Shown: piece after piece, positions 42,489 to 51,116 of the stretch | Layout of the letters: each line of letters opens with the position of its first letter | How positions within the stretch are numbered: position 1 is the first letter of the stretch | Origin: Erythrobacteraceae bacterium Alg239-R51 | GTDB taxonomy: Bacteria; Pseudomonadota; Alphaproteobacteria; Sphingomonadales; Sphingomonadaceae | Direction of reading: 5' to 3' | Length of the DNA stretch: 64,000 nt | Assembly (NCBI GenBank): GCA_947331495.1 | Contig: CAMZOI010000001.1 | Coordinates: 248,001 to 312,000, forward strand | Notes under the pieces: model-generated | Database searches by the model: none | What the model saw: the letters and a program-made list of their open reading frames with translations, nothing else | Told to the model about the DNA's origin: nothing | Made by a program: the position numbers and the translations under genes

Positions 42489-42920
42489 TTATCCTTCGAA
42501 AGTCGTCTCGAGCGTAATGTCGGCTTTGAGCAGTTTGGAGATCGGGCAGTTCGCCTTGGCATCCTGCGCCAGTTCCTCGAACTTCGCCTTGTCCAGACCC
42601 GGCACCTTGCCCTTGGTTGAAAGTGCCGATCCGGTGACAGTAAATCCGTCGCCATCCTTTTCCAGCGTGACCTTGGCGGAGGTCACGACGCTGCCGTCTT
42701 CATGCCCCGCCTCGGCCAGTTTGAAGCTCAGCGCCATGGTGAAGCAGCTGGCGTGGGCGGCGGCGATCAGCTCTTCGGGATTGGTGCCCTTGGCATCCTC
42801 GAACCGCGTCTGGAAACCATAAGGCTGCGCCGCAAGCGCGCCCGATCCGGTCGAAACATGACCCTTGCCGCTTTTGCCGAGGCCTTCATAGGTTGCGCTG
42901 CCGGTGTTGGTCGTTTTCAT
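42489..42920 (-). CDS. OsmC-family peroxiredoxin-like protein
   Basis: A 143-residue cytosolic thiol peroxidase of the OsmC type. Catalytic cysteines are in 'AAAHASCFTMALSFKL' and 'DAKANCPISKLLKAD', with 'GTNPEELIAAAH' between. It reduces organic hydroperoxides. The osmC subgroup is favoured over ohr because of the 'GSGALAAQPYGFQTRFED' region, but this is a judgement by eye. It stands alone. Confidence 0.88.
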   Translation of the reverse strand: MKTTNTGSATYEGLGKSGKGHVSTGSGALAAQPYGFQTRFEDAKGTNPEELIAAAHASCFTMALSFKLAEAGHEDGSVVTSAKVTLEKDGDGFTVTGSALSTKGKVPGLDKAKFEELAQDAKANCPISKLLKADITLETTFEG

Positions 42921-42993
42921 GATGCGTTTTCTCCTCTGCTAAGGAGACGGGCGCGGGGCAGCGATGGTTCCGGGGCAGGTGTTGACGGGGGCC

Positions 42994-44646
42994 CTATATG
43001 CCAAACGCCTTGAGCACGGCGTCGAAGGTGTTTTCCAGCCCGCCTCGCAGCCCGCCCGTGCGTCCAGCCATCGGCGCTTCCTCGACCACCAGGATACCGC
43101 CATCGCCTTCCTCCGCATCGGTTACACGGTCGCGGAACAAGGGTTCGCGCCCGAACAGGTAGGGCTGGAAGGTCTCGTTGCGGCGGATGGTGTAGGCAGT
43201 GTGGGCGGAGAAACCGACCAATTGGTCCTGGCCGAAGATGCGGCCGTTCTTCGCCCGTTCGATCCGCACGCCGCGTCCGCCCTTTACGATCAGGGCAGCG
43301 GGGCCGTGGAAGACCAGATAGCGGAACTGGAAGGTCAGCCAGGCGTGCAGGCTGAACAGCTTCCATCGGCTGCGGATCTGCAGCGGGCGGTCGACCGTCT
43401 GGAGGACGGCCGCCAGCGCGCGCGGTTGCAGGACCAGCGCGGCGCCGGGAGGAAGGTCGATCCGCGCCACTTCGGCGAATGGATCCTCGCGTGCTGAAAT
43501 CGTGAATGTCGTACCGGCTCCGCGCGCCTGCGTCAGGAAAGCCAGGCCGCTCGCCAGGCTGGACAGCGGCCTTCGCCAGTCGAGCAGCCAGCGGGTCTGC
43601 ATTACGGCATCGGCATCGCTCGATTGCAGGAAGCTCTGGCGTATCAGCAATTCCTCGCCTTCGCCCAGCTCGACCGCGAGCGAGGTGGAGGAGGCCCTGC
43701 CGATCGAATCGGGATCGCCCGGCATTTGGCCTGCGGAGAGCCGGATCGGCGGTCCCTTCTGCGGTATCGGGGCGAGGATATGGTAGAACAGCGTGCGGAC
43801 CGCGAAAGGCAATAGCAGGATCGCCAGCAGCGCGATTGCCGCGCGCCATGCCACGTCGCGCAATGCGGTATCGGACAGTCCCGTGGCGGGATCTGGCAGG
43901 CGTTGCGGCGTCCACTCCTGCAGCCGCTCGAGTTCGGCGCGCGCATTGCGCACGGATCGGGCGGCGGCAAGGCCTTGTTCGCGCCGCTCGGCCCGTTCCC
44001 GGGCCGCCTCGCATCGCGTGTCGCGACGATCGGCCAGCGTCTCTCGTTCGCGCAGGACGAATTCGCGCAGATTGCGATCGAGCACCTCGCGCTCGTCGAA
44101 TTGGGTCAGCGCAGTTTCAGCCTGCCGACAGAGCCGACGCGATATGGCAACGGCATTGGCGGTGGGAATGCGCGCGTAGCGTTCGAGCCGTTGCTGCGCT
44201 CCGGCCAGAGCCCTCTCGCGCAGCCGCGCCTCACGCGCCGCCTCCAGTGCTGCGATCTCGGCATCGAGCGCTGCGAGGCGCAGTTCCAGCCGTTTCCGTT
44301 CCAGGATGCGCGAGGGCCGGATCGTGTCGAACAGGCCGCCGCTCTCCGCAAGCTGCATGGCGGTTCGTTCACGCTCGGCCCGGGTCTCGGCGAGGCGCAG
44401 GTCGAGCACCTCGCGGGCATCCTGGCGAAAGTCTTCCGCGCGCGCTTCCAGCCGGTTCTGCGCCGCTCGCCGGTCTTCGGCCAGCTGCTCGCGCACCTCG
44501 CCGATCGACATCGCGTCCTGCCGCAGGCTTTCGCCTGAAAACTGGGCGGAGATCGCTGGCCAGGCGAAGAGGTAGAAGGCGATGGCAAGGCACAGGACCA
44601 GATAAAGCAGTCCGGTGCGCCCCAGCCATCCAAGCGCCGCCTTCAT
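42994..44646 (-). CDS. Uncharacterised coiled-coil membrane protein in the sphingolipid operon
   Basis: A 550-residue protein. A transmembrane helix ('GLLYLVLCLAIAFYLFAWPA') at residues 13-32 is followed by a charged coiled coil at about 45-270 rich in Arg, Glu and Ala ('RERTAMQLAESG', 'LELRLAALDAEIAALEAARE'). A second transmembrane segment ('WRAAIALLAILLLPFAV') and a 240-residue beta-rich C-terminal domain complete it ('GEGEELLIRQSFLQSSD', 'HGPAALIVKGGRGVRIERA', 'DQLVGFSAHTAYTIRR'), which faintly resembles AIM24. Domain order suggests an anchored periplasmic coil. It starts six bases after the spt stop on the same strand, suggesting a role with sphingolipids. Confidence 0.65.
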   Translation of the reverse strand: MKAALGWLGRTGLLYLVLCLAIAFYLFAWPAISAQFSGESLRQDAMSIGEVREQLAEDRRAAQNRLEARAEDFRQDAREVLDLRLAETRAERERTAMQLAESGGLFDTIRPSRILERKRLELRLAALDAEIAALEAAREARLRERALAGAQQRLERYARIPTANAVAISRRLCRQAETALTQFDEREVLDRNLREFVLRERETLADRRDTRCEAARERAERREQGLAAARSVRNARAELERLQEWTPQRLPDPATGLSDTALRDVAWRAAIALLAILLLPFAVRTLFYHILAPIPQKGPPIRLSAGQMPGDPDSIGRASSTSLAVELGEGEELLIRQSFLQSSDADAVMQTRWLLDWRRPLSSLASGLAFLTQARGAGTTFTISAREDPFAEVARIDLPPGAALVLQPRALAAVLQTVDRPLQIRSRWKLFSLHAWLTFQFRYLVFHGPAALIVKGGRGVRIERAKNGRIFGQDQLVGFSAHTAYTIRRNETFQPYLFGREPLFRDRVTDAEEGDGGILVVEEAPMAGRTGGLRGGLENTFDAVLKAFGI

Positions 44647-44652
44647 CGCGGC

Positions 44653-45903
44653 CTAGATGATTCCGACCAGCTTGCCCGCCCGCTCGAAGATGTCGAGGAT
44701 CTGGCTGACTTCTTCTTCCGAATGTTCCGCGCACAGCGAACAGCGCAGCAGGGTCATGTTGGCCGGTGTCGCCGGAGGACGGGCAAGATTGACGTAAAGG
44801 CCGTTCTTGATCAGCGCTTCCCACATCCCCGCGCCCTGTTCCAGATCGGGCATGATCACCGCGATGATCGCACTTTGCGGTTCCTCGGTGCCCAAGGTGA
44901 AGCCGAGTTTCTTCAGCCCGGCATGCAGCGTCCTGGAATTTTCCCACAGATGCGCGCGCTTGTTCGACCCGTGCATCAGCTTGCGGATGCTGGTGCAGGC
45001 TGTTGCGACCACGGAAGGCGGGAGCGAGGCGGTGAACACGTAAGGACGGCATACCAGCCGCATGATTTCGAACTTCGGGTGGTTGGATACGCAGAAACCG
45101 CCGACCGTGCCGACGCTCTTGGAAAAGGTGCCGATAATGAAATCGACATCGTCCATGACGCCGGCATCCTCGACCACGCCGCGTCCGTTATCGCCGATGA
45201 AGCCCATCGAATGCGCTTCGTCGACCAGCACCATCGCGCCGTTTTCCTTGGCGATGCGGACCATCTCCTTCAGCGGCGCGACGTCGCCCAGCATCGAGTA
45301 AACGCCTTCGAGAATGACCAGCTTGCCAGCGCCTTCGGGAATGCGCTTCAGCCGTTTTTCCATCGCCTCGATATCATTGTGCCGGAAGGGCACGATCTCG
45401 GCATCGCCCAATTTGCACCCGTCATAGATGCTGGCGTGCGAATCGATGTCCAGGACGATGTAATCGCCCTTGCCCGCGATGGTGGAAATGATGCCGAGAT
45501 TGGCCTGGTAGCCCGTGGAAAAGACCATCGCATGGTCCATCCCGTAAAATTCTCGAAGCGCGTCCTCGACATCCTTGTGGCCCTGATAGGTGCCGTTGAG
45601 GACGCGGCTGCCGGTCGTGCCCGAACCGAAGTCCGCGAGCGCCTGCTTGCCTGCCTCGACCACGTCCGGATCGAAGGTCATGCCCATGTAATTGTAAGTG
45701 CCGAGCAGGATCGTATCGCGCCCGTTGCACACCGCGCGGGTAGGGCTGAGCACCTGCTCCATCACCAGGCTGAACGGGTCTTCGACGCCCCTGGCCAGCA
45801 ATCCTTCGCGCATCGCAATGACGTCGTCGAACTTGGAAAACAGGTCTTTGCCGTCGCCCTCGCGCGGTTCCGGCCTGTCCGGCTGGGAAACGCCTTCGCT
45901 CAT
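44653..45903 (-). CDS. spt: Serine palmitoyltransferase
   Basis: A 416-residue PLP enzyme of the alpha-oxoamine synthase family. Seen: 'LLGTYNYMGMTFDPDVVEAG', 'GSGTTGSRVLNGTY', 'VLDIDSHASIYDG', the PLP motif 'VDEAHSMGF' (227-235), the Schiff-base lysine 262 in 'GTFSKSVGTVGG' and 'RPYVFTASLPPS'. It condenses L-serine with an acyl thioester to 3-ketosphinganine, the first step of sphingolipid synthesis. It resembles the soluble bacterial SPT of Sphingomonas. The acyl carrier protein gene overlaps its start (ATGA), and the acyl donor is probably that ACP. KBL and BioF are other members, but the partner and N-terminus favour SPT. Confidence 0.9.
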   Translation of the reverse strand: MSEGVSQPDRPEPREGDGKDLFSKFDDVIAMREGLLARGVEDPFSLVMEQVLSPTRAVCNGRDTILLGTYNYMGMTFDPDVVEAGKQALADFGSGTTGSRVLNGTYQGHKDVEDALREFYGMDHAMVFSTGYQANLGIISTIAGKGDYIVLDIDSHASIYDGCKLGDAEIVPFRHNDIEAMEKRLKRIPEGAGKLVILEGVYSMLGDVAPLKEMVRIAKENGAMVLVDEAHSMGFIGDNGRGVVEDAGVMDDVDFIIGTFSKSVGTVGGFCVSNHPKFEIMRLVCRPYVFTASLPPSVVATACTSIRKLMHGSNKRAHLWENSRTLHAGLKKLGFTLGTEEPQSAIIAVIMPDLEQGAGMWEALIKNGLYVNLARPPATPANMTLLRCSLCAEHSEEEVSQILDIFERAGKLVGII

Positions 45904-46145
45904 CGGTCGGCCTGCTGCTTGTGAACCGCATCGACGAGCTGGCCGTAGGTCTCGATTTCGGCCTGCTGGTTCATCGAGATGATGATGTCGAACTCGTCCT
46001 CGATCGCGGCGACGAAATCCATCACCGTCAGACTGTCGAATTCGAGGTCGCCGGCAAAGGTCGTGTCTTCCTTGATCTCAATGCCCTTCTTGTTGAAGGG
46101 TTCGGCGAGTTCGCGGATTTTCGCATCGACGGCGGCACGGTCCAT
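45900..46145 (-). CDS. Acyl carrier protein linked to serine palmitoyltransferase
   Basis: An 81-residue carrier protein. The phosphopantetheine serine is Ser38 in 'DLEFDSLTVMDFVAAIED' and the acidic helix is normal. The sequence differs from the fatty-acid ACP, and its gene overlaps spt by four bases, as in other alphaproteobacteria where this carrier is dedicated to sphingolipid synthesis. The ATG at 46145 starts the first helix ('MDRAAVDAKIRELAEP'); an ATG eight codons upstream adds a non-family stretch. Confidence 0.9.
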   Translation of the reverse strand: MDRAAVDAKIRELAEPFNKKGIEIKEDTTFAGDLEFDSLTVMDFVAAIEDEFDIIISMNQQAEIETYGQLVDAVHKQQADR

Positions 46146-46240
46146 ATCGGGTCCAGTTCTGTATCGCATAACGACCCGCGCGATGCAGGTCAGGCTGATG
46201 CCGCGGCAAAGCGGTTTTCGGGCCGCCTTGTCAAGCTAAG

Positions 46241-46609
46241 CTAGTCGGGCAAGAGCGCGCGAACCGCTGCCATGAACGGCCCGATCGAAACCGGCTTCGA
46301 CAGATAGTCCGCCGCCCCCGCACCACGAATGCGCTCCTCGTCGCCCTTGCCGGCATAGGCCGTGACGGCGAGCACGGGGATTGCGGAAAGTTCATTCTCG
46401 GACTTCAGATCGGCAATCAGGTCGATCCCGCTGACATTGGGCAGCTGAATATCCATGATGACCAGATGCGGCACGAATCGCCGCGCCGTGGCGATCACGT
46501 TCTGCCCATCGGCCACCGGCACCACTTCATAGCCATTGGCCTTCAAAACATCCGTGAACAGTTTACGGTTGAGGTCGTTGTCCTCGACAACGAGGATTCT
46601 CTTTGCCAC
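46241..46609 (-). CDS. divK: Response regulator DivK
   Basis: A 122-residue receiver domain with no output domain. 'MAKRILVVEDNDLNRKLFTD' (acidic pair, D10-N11), phosphoacceptor Asp53 in 'VIMDIQLPNVSG', and Lys105 in 'DYLSKP' are in place. The close match to the DivK pattern ('NELSAIPVLAVTAYAGKGDEERI') suggests the cell-cycle regulator acting with PleC/DivJ and DivL upstream of CtrA. The start is GTG 46609. A DUF3572 gene diverges from it. Confidence 0.85.
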   Translation of the reverse strand: MAKRILVVEDNDLNRKLFTDVLKANGYEVVPVADGQNVIATARRFVPHLVIMDIQLPNVSGIDLIADLKSENELSAIPVLAVTAYAGKGDEERIRGAGAADYLSKPVSIGPFMAAVRALLPD

Positions 46610-46698
46610 GTGGCGGGTCTCCTGGGCCAGGCTCCTGTGCGGGGCTTGCCGGGGCCTTTATGACAAAAGCGGGAGCGCTGACAATTATTCGCGAGAAA

Positions 46699-46977
46699 AT
46701 GAATTCGCCGCGCGATGCCAGGGACGATCGGCGCGCGCCCGAAGTCTTGGCCTTGGAAGCGCTGGGCTGGGCGCTGGTTGACGAGCGACGCGCCGAGAGG
46801 CTTCTGTCATTGACCGGCCTCACGCCCGAGCGGTTGCGCCACGGGATCGACGATCGCTTCGTCCAGGCCGCCGTGCTTGAATTTCTCGCCAATCACGAAC
46901 CCGATCTGGTGCTCGCTGCCGACGCCCTGAACACCACCCCCGAGGCGCTGGTCGCCGCACACCGGAGCCTATCTTAA
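46699..46977 (+). CDS. DUF3572-family protein
   Basis: A 92-residue alpha-helical protein: 'APEVLALEALGWALVDERRA', 'ERLLSLTGLTPERLRHGIDD', 'FVQAAVLEFLANHEPDLVLA'. The family is confined to alphaproteobacteria and has no known function. The ATG at 46699 is used; upstream in-frame starts give sequence overlapping the divK promoter. Its stop overlaps the HAD start by one base. Confidence 0.8.
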   Translation: MNSPRDARDDRRAPEVLALEALGWALVDERRAERLLSLTGLTPERLRHGIDDRFVQAAVLEFLANHEPDLVLAADALNTTPEALVAAHRSLS

Positions 46978-47606
46978 TGAACCGTCCGCTAATCATCTCC
47001 GACTGCGACGAGGTGCTGCTCTACATGGTTTCGCCGTTTCGCGACTGGCTGGCCGAAACACAGGGCGTCGATTTCAACATGGAAGGCAATGATTTTGCCC
47101 AAGCGCTGCGATGGCAGGACAGCGGCGAGGCGCTGGAGCAGGACGAGATCTGGCGTATGCTCGGCGGATTCTTCGATACCGAAATGCATCGCCAGTTGCC
47201 GATACCCGGCGCGCTCGAGGGAATTGCCACCCTGTCCGATCATGCCGACGTCGTCATCCTCACCAATCTGGTCGACAAGCGCCAGCAGATGCGAACGCAG
47301 CAATTGCTCGACCACGGGCTCGAGGCGCGGGTCTTCACCAACCAGGGCCCGAAAGGACCGGCACTTCGCGCCATTCTCGACGAGTACAAGCCTTCCTCGG
47401 CCATTTTCATAGACGATCTTGCGCAGCACCATCGCTCTGCGCGCGAAACGATTGGCGAGATTACCACGCTGCATCTGTGCGGCGAACCGCTGCTCGCCCC
47501 GCATATCGATTGCGCGCATGTCGCGGGCCATGCCGATGCGCGGATCGACAGCTGGGACGAGGCCCTGCCTTGGCTGATGGATCGACTGGAAAAGGAACCG
47601 GCATGA
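46977..47606 (+). CDS. HAD-superfamily hydrolase
   Basis: A 209-residue phosphatase-like protein. Motif I is 'ISDCDEVLLYMV' with D-x-D; the strand with 'VVILTNLVDKRQ' is motif II. 'GPKGPALRAILDEYKPSSA' carries the lysine, and 'IFIDDLAQHHRSA' the terminal acidic pair. Substrate unknown. It overlaps DUF3572 upstream (TAATG) and RidA downstream (ATGA). Confidence 0.82.
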   Translation: MNRPLIISDCDEVLLYMVSPFRDWLAETQGVDFNMEGNDFAQALRWQDSGEALEQDEIWRMLGGFFDTEMHRQLPIPGALEGIATLSDHADVVILTNLVDKRQQMRTQQLLDHGLEARVFTNQGPKGPALRAILDEYKPSSAIFIDDLAQHHRSARETIGEITTLHLCGEPLLAPHIDCAHVAGHADARIDSWDEALPWLMDRLEKEPA

Positions 47607-48058
47607 ATATCGAAGCGAAACTGTCCGAACTCGGCATCACCCTGCCCGAAGCAGCGGCCCCGGTGGCGAGTTACCAGCCGCTGGTGGTCAGCGCGAACAC
47701 CGCTTATGTCTCGGGCCAGCTTCCGTTTGTCGAAGGCAGGCTGGTGACCGGCAAGCTCGGTGCCGACGTGACGCTCGAACGTGGGCAGGAGGCAGCGCGC
47801 GCCTGCGGCCTGATGATTCTTGCCCAGCTAAAGTCGGCGGGCCTGCTCGAGCGCGTCGGAAAGATCGTTAAGCTGGGCGGCTTCGTTGCCAGCGTCCCGG
47901 ATTTCACCGACCAGCCCAAGGTGGTGAACGGCTGCTCCGACCTGATGGCCGAAGTGTTCGGCGAGGCGGGCCGCCATGCCCGCAGCGCGGTCGGGGTACC
48001 GGTCCTGCCGCTGGATGCCGCAGTCGAGGTCGATGCGATCATTGCTCTCAAGGATTGA
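47603..48058 (+). CDS. RidA-family protein
   Basis: A 151-residue YjgF/YER057c/UK114 homologue. 'LVVSANTAYVSGQLPFVEGR' (in part), 'GQEAARACGLMILAQLKSAG' (in part) and 'RSAVGVPVLPLDAAVEVDAI' (in part) with the arginine of the deaminase site fit the family. It probably hydrolyses reactive enamine/imine intermediates. The ATG overlaps the HAD stop. Confidence 0.88.
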   Translation: MNIEAKLSELGITLPEAAAPVASYQPLVVSANTAYVSGQLPFVEGRLVTGKLGADVTLERGQEAARACGLMILAQLKSAGLLERVGKIVKLGGFVASVPDFTDQPKVVNGCSDLMAEVFGEAGRHARSAVGVPVLPLDAAVEVDAIIALKD

Positions 48059-48803
48059 CCGGTTCTTCGTGCCGAAGCCGGATCCCGAGCGATCCGGCTG
48101 GTTGCGCGAGTGGACCTATGCCCATCGCGGGTTGCATGGGCCGGGCATTCCCGAAAACTCGCTGGCGGGCTTCGCCGGCGCTGCCGAAGGCGGGCTGGGG
48201 ATCGAATGCGACATCCAGCGCAGCCGTGACGGAGCGGCAATGCTCATCCATGACTGGGAGCTTGAACGGCTTACCGGTGTGGAAGGCAAGCTGGCGGAGT
48301 ACCGTGCCGACGAGTTGGCGCAGATCGCGTTCCTCGATGTCGAGCACAAGCTGGCACGGCTCGAAGACCTGCTGGCACTGGTCGACGGACAGGTGCCCAT
48401 TCTCATCGAGATCAAGTCCCGGCCAGGCTATGATGTGAAGCGCAGCTGCCGTGCGGTCGCGGCCGTGCTGGCGGGGTATGGCGGGCTCCACGCGGTGATG
48501 AGCTTCGACCCGCGGGTTTCCCGGTGGTTCCGAAAACATATGCCGGAAACGGTGCGGGGACTGGTGATGCGCGAGGACGAGGTCGGTTTCACGCAAAAGG
48601 CGTGGCAGCGGCACCTCGCCCTCTGGCTCGCGCAGCCGGAATTCATTGCCTATCACGTCGCGGCCTTGCCCAACCGAATGATTTCTCCTCTGCGCGAAGT
48701 CGGGATTCCGGTCCTGATCTGGACCGTGGATACGCCTGGCCTGCTGGATCACGCGCGCATTCACGCCGATGCCGCGATCGTGGAAGGGGCAGGTGTTCCA
48801 TGA
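48033..48803 (+). CDS. Glycerophosphodiester phosphodiesterase
   Basis: About 256 residues of a GDPD TIM barrel. 'AHRGLHGPGIPENSLAGF', 'GIECDIQRSRDGAAMLIHDW' (in part) with the metal-binding H-x-N/E-x-D residues, and 'VPILIEIKSRPG' are the usual motifs; 'VLIWTVDTPGLLDHA' ends it. It releases glycerol-3-phosphate from a glycerophosphodiester. The start ATG at 48033 lies inside the ridA end; the N-terminal ten residues are uncertain. It ends overlapping the next gene by ATGA. Confidence 0.88.
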   Translation: MRSLLSRIDRFFVPKPDPERSGWLREWTYAHRGLHGPGIPENSLAGFAGAAEGGLGIECDIQRSRDGAAMLIHDWELERLTGVEGKLAEYRADELAQIAFLDVEHKLARLEDLLALVDGQVPILIEIKSRPGYDVKRSCRAVAAVLAGYGGLHAVMSFDPRVSRWFRKHMPETVRGLVMREDEVGFTQKAWQRHLALWLAQPEFIAYHVAALPNRMISPLREVGIPVLIWTVDTPGLLDHARIHADAAIVEGAGVP

Positions 48804-49948
48804 GCGGTGGCGGAGAAGCGTCGACCCTTGCCGCGCGGGCCGCAGGTTCGGTCGGGGCCTTCGACCGGGCCGAATGGAACGCGCTTGCCGGGGCGGACAA
48901 TCCCTTCGTCAGTCACGAATTCCTCACCGCGCTGGAGGATTCGGGCAGCGTCGGTCCGGGCACGGGCTGGCAGAGCGTACCGCTGGTCATCAGCGAGGAA
49001 GGCGGGCCGCTGCTCGCCGCCATGCCGGCCTATATCAAGGGGCACAGCCAAGGCGAATATGTCTTCGACCATAGCTGGGCGGATGCCTATGAGCGGGCGG
49101 GGGGCCAGTATTACCCCAAGCTCCAGATCGCTGCGCCGTTCACGCCTGCGACGGGTCCACGCCTGCTCCTTTCCGAGAAGTCCTACGCTGCCCCGCTGCT
49201 CTCCGCCGCCGCGCAATTGTGCCGACAGAACGGCTTTTCGTCTGCCCATGCGACCTTCATCGAGCCGGACCAGCACGCGTTTTTCGAAGCAGCGGACTGG
49301 ATGCTGCGTTCGGATATACAGTTTCACTGGTACAATCGCGGCTTCGCGACATTCGACGATTTTCTCTCAACGCTCGCGTCGCGCAAGCGCAAGGACTTGC
49401 GCAAGGAGCGCGCCGCAGCGCTGGAAAAAGTGCGGATCATACGCATGATCGGCGATGAAACGCGCACCGAACACTGGGATGCGTTCTGGCGTTTCTACCA
49501 GGACACCGGCGCGCGCAAATGGGGAACGCCCTACCTGACCCGCGAAGCCTTCGAACTGTTCGCGGAACGGATGGGCGACAAGCTTCTGCTGGTGCTGGCC
49601 ATGCAGGACGGCGAAGCGATTGCGGGCGCGCTCAATTTTATCGGCGGCGATGCGCTCTACGGACGTTACTGGGGTTGCACGCGGGATGTTCGCTTCCTGC
49701 ATTTTGAGCTTTGCTATTACCAGGCGATCGATGCGGCGATCGAACGCGGCCTGTCCCGTGTCGAGGCAGGGGCGCAGGGCGGGCACAAGCTGGCCCGCGG
49801 ATATGAACCGGTCGAGACGGTTTCGGCGCACTGGATCGCCGATCCCGGTTTTCGCGCCGCGGTGGCGGACTTTCTCGAGCGCGAACGCCAGGGCGTCGCT
49901 GCCGACCGCAATTACCTCGCGACCCGGACCCCGTTCAGGAAATCGTGA
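48800..49948 (+). CDS. GNAT-type peptidogalycan/FemAB-like acyltransferase (DUF482)
   Basis: A 382-residue protein of the PF04339 FemAB-like family. 'FVSHEFLTALEDSGSVGPGT' (in part), 'GEYVFDHSWADAYERAGGQY', 'LSTLASRKRKDLRKERAAAL', 'FYQDTGARKWGTPYLTREAF' and 'RYWGCTRDVRFLHFELCYYQ' (in part) are the ordered marks. It probably transfers an acyl or aminoacyl group to an unknown acceptor. It is translationally coupled to the GDPD gene (ATGA). It converges on the SEL1-type gene, with the stops one base apart. Confidence 0.82.
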   Translation: MSGGGEASTLAARAAGSVGAFDRAEWNALAGADNPFVSHEFLTALEDSGSVGPGTGWQSVPLVISEEGGPLLAAMPAYIKGHSQGEYVFDHSWADAYERAGGQYYPKLQIAAPFTPATGPRLLLSEKSYAAPLLSAAAQLCRQNGFSSAHATFIEPDQHAFFEAADWMLRSDIQFHWYNRGFATFDDFLSTLASRKRKDLRKERAAALEKVRIIRMIGDETRTEHWDAFWRFYQDTGARKWGTPYLTREAFELFAERMGDKLLLVLAMQDGEAIAGALNFIGGDALYGRYWGCTRDVRFLHFELCYYQAIDAAIERGLSRVEAGAQGGHKLARGYEPVETVSAHWIADPGFRAAVADFLERERQGVAADRNYLATRTPFRKS

Positions 49949-49949
49949 A

Positions 49950-50285
49950 TCAGGCGGCGCGGCGGCGCGTGTCGGCCAGCCATTCGCGTGCCCGGCGTTG
50001 CGCCTCGCCGATTTCGCGCGCGGTCATCTCGTCCGCCACATCGGCGCGGCACCAGGCTGCTTCCTCGTGGCCCTTCGATGCCGCGATGTTGAACCATTTG
50101 TGGGCCTCGATCATGTCGCACACGGTGCCGTGGCTGCCTGTCGAGAAGGCGACCCCCAGATCGTAAAGCGCATCCACGCTCCCCTGCTCGTATGCGGCGA
50201 GGCAATCGGCCACGAGCCGTTCGGCCTGCTTGCCCTGGACGATCTTGCCGGAGCCTCCTTCGATACCGGTCAGTTGCATTGTCAT
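49950..50285 (-). CDS. SEL1-like repeat protein
   Basis: A 111-residue protein with one Sel1-type unit: 'ALYDLGVAFSTGSHG', 'DMIEAHKWFNIAASKGHEEA', 'AWCRADVADEMTAREIGEAQ'. These helix pairs usually bind partners. There is no signal peptide. It is a single small gene between plus-strand genes, with starts at ATG 50285 or 50279. Confidence 0.75.
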   Translation of the reverse strand: MTMQLTGIEGGSGKIVQGKQAERLVADCLAAYEQGSVDALYDLGVAFSTGSHGTVCDMIEAHKWFNIAASKGHEEAAWCRADVADEMTAREIGEAQRRAREWLADTRRRAA

Positions 50286-50552
50286 TCCCCCATTTCGCCG
50301 GGCCTTTGCGTGCCGGCAATCCCGGTGGTCGGCGCTTATGGTCAACAATTGGTTAATGCCGGGGCTGCAAATTTCGCGCAGGCCTACGGCCGTGTCGCAA
50401 TGTCCACAATCCGCGGCCAGTCGCCGGTTTGCGCCTTGCAGCCTGTGGGTCGCTTGCCTATAGGCCGCGCCAACGGGCTGGGCGCACCGGAAAAATCCGG
50501 GCGGGTACGATGACGGACTGAACGATCGGGTTTGAACGGGTGAGAGAAGCGA

Positions 50553-51011
50553 ATGGCCTCTGCGGCGTCGAGTGATACGGAAAGGCTGGCCCGCGCCAAG
50601 GCGGCGGTCGATCCCGACTACGTGCCTTCGGACGATGAAGAGTACATGTCCGACCGGCAGCAGAACTATTTCCGCATGCTGTTGCTCGACTGGAAGAAAT
50701 CCATCCACGATGCCGCCGGCCAGACGCTGCAGTCGCTGCAGGACGGACCGATCCGCGAACCCGACCTCAACGACCGCGCGTCTTCCGAAACCGACTGGGG
50801 CATCGAACTGCGTACCCGTGACCGCCAACGCAAGCTGATCGCCAAGATCGATGCCGCGCTGCGCCGTCTCGACCGCGGCGAATATGGCTGGTGCGAAATT
50901 TCCGGCGATCCGATCGGGCTGAGGCGACTGATCGCGCGGCCCGTCGCCACCATGACCGTGGAGGCGCAGGAAGCGCATGAACGGCGCGAGAAGATTTCCC
51001 GCGACGACTAG
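50553..51011 (+). CDS. dksA: DksA-type transcription factor, one-cysteine form
   Basis: A 152-residue protein. A coiled-coil arm (about residues 35-100) with 'YFRMLLLDWKKSIHDAAGQT' (in part) is followed by the globular domain 'ETDWGIELRTRDRQRKLIAK' and the pseudo-zinc-finger 'GEYGWCEISGDPIGLRRLIA'. Only one cysteine (Cys114) remains of the four zinc ligands, as in known single-cysteine DksA of Rhodobacter-type bacteria. It binds RNA polymerase and helps ppGpp. The start ATG 50553 follows GAGAGAAGCG. Confidence 0.88.
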   Translation: MASAASSDTERLARAKAAVDPDYVPSDDEEYMSDRQQNYFRMLLLDWKKSIHDAAGQTLQSLQDGPIREPDLNDRASSETDWGIELRTRDRQRKLIAKIDAALRRLDRGEYGWCEISGDPIGLRRLIARPVATMTVEAQEAHERREKISRDD

Positions 51012-51116
51012 GGTCGCGGTCATAGATTCTTCATTTCTTTTCCGATAGGTAAGCGCCAACAGGCCGGGCAAACCGGCTCGAGGGTTCCGGTCGCCACATA
51101 AACAAAGAGAAATGTC

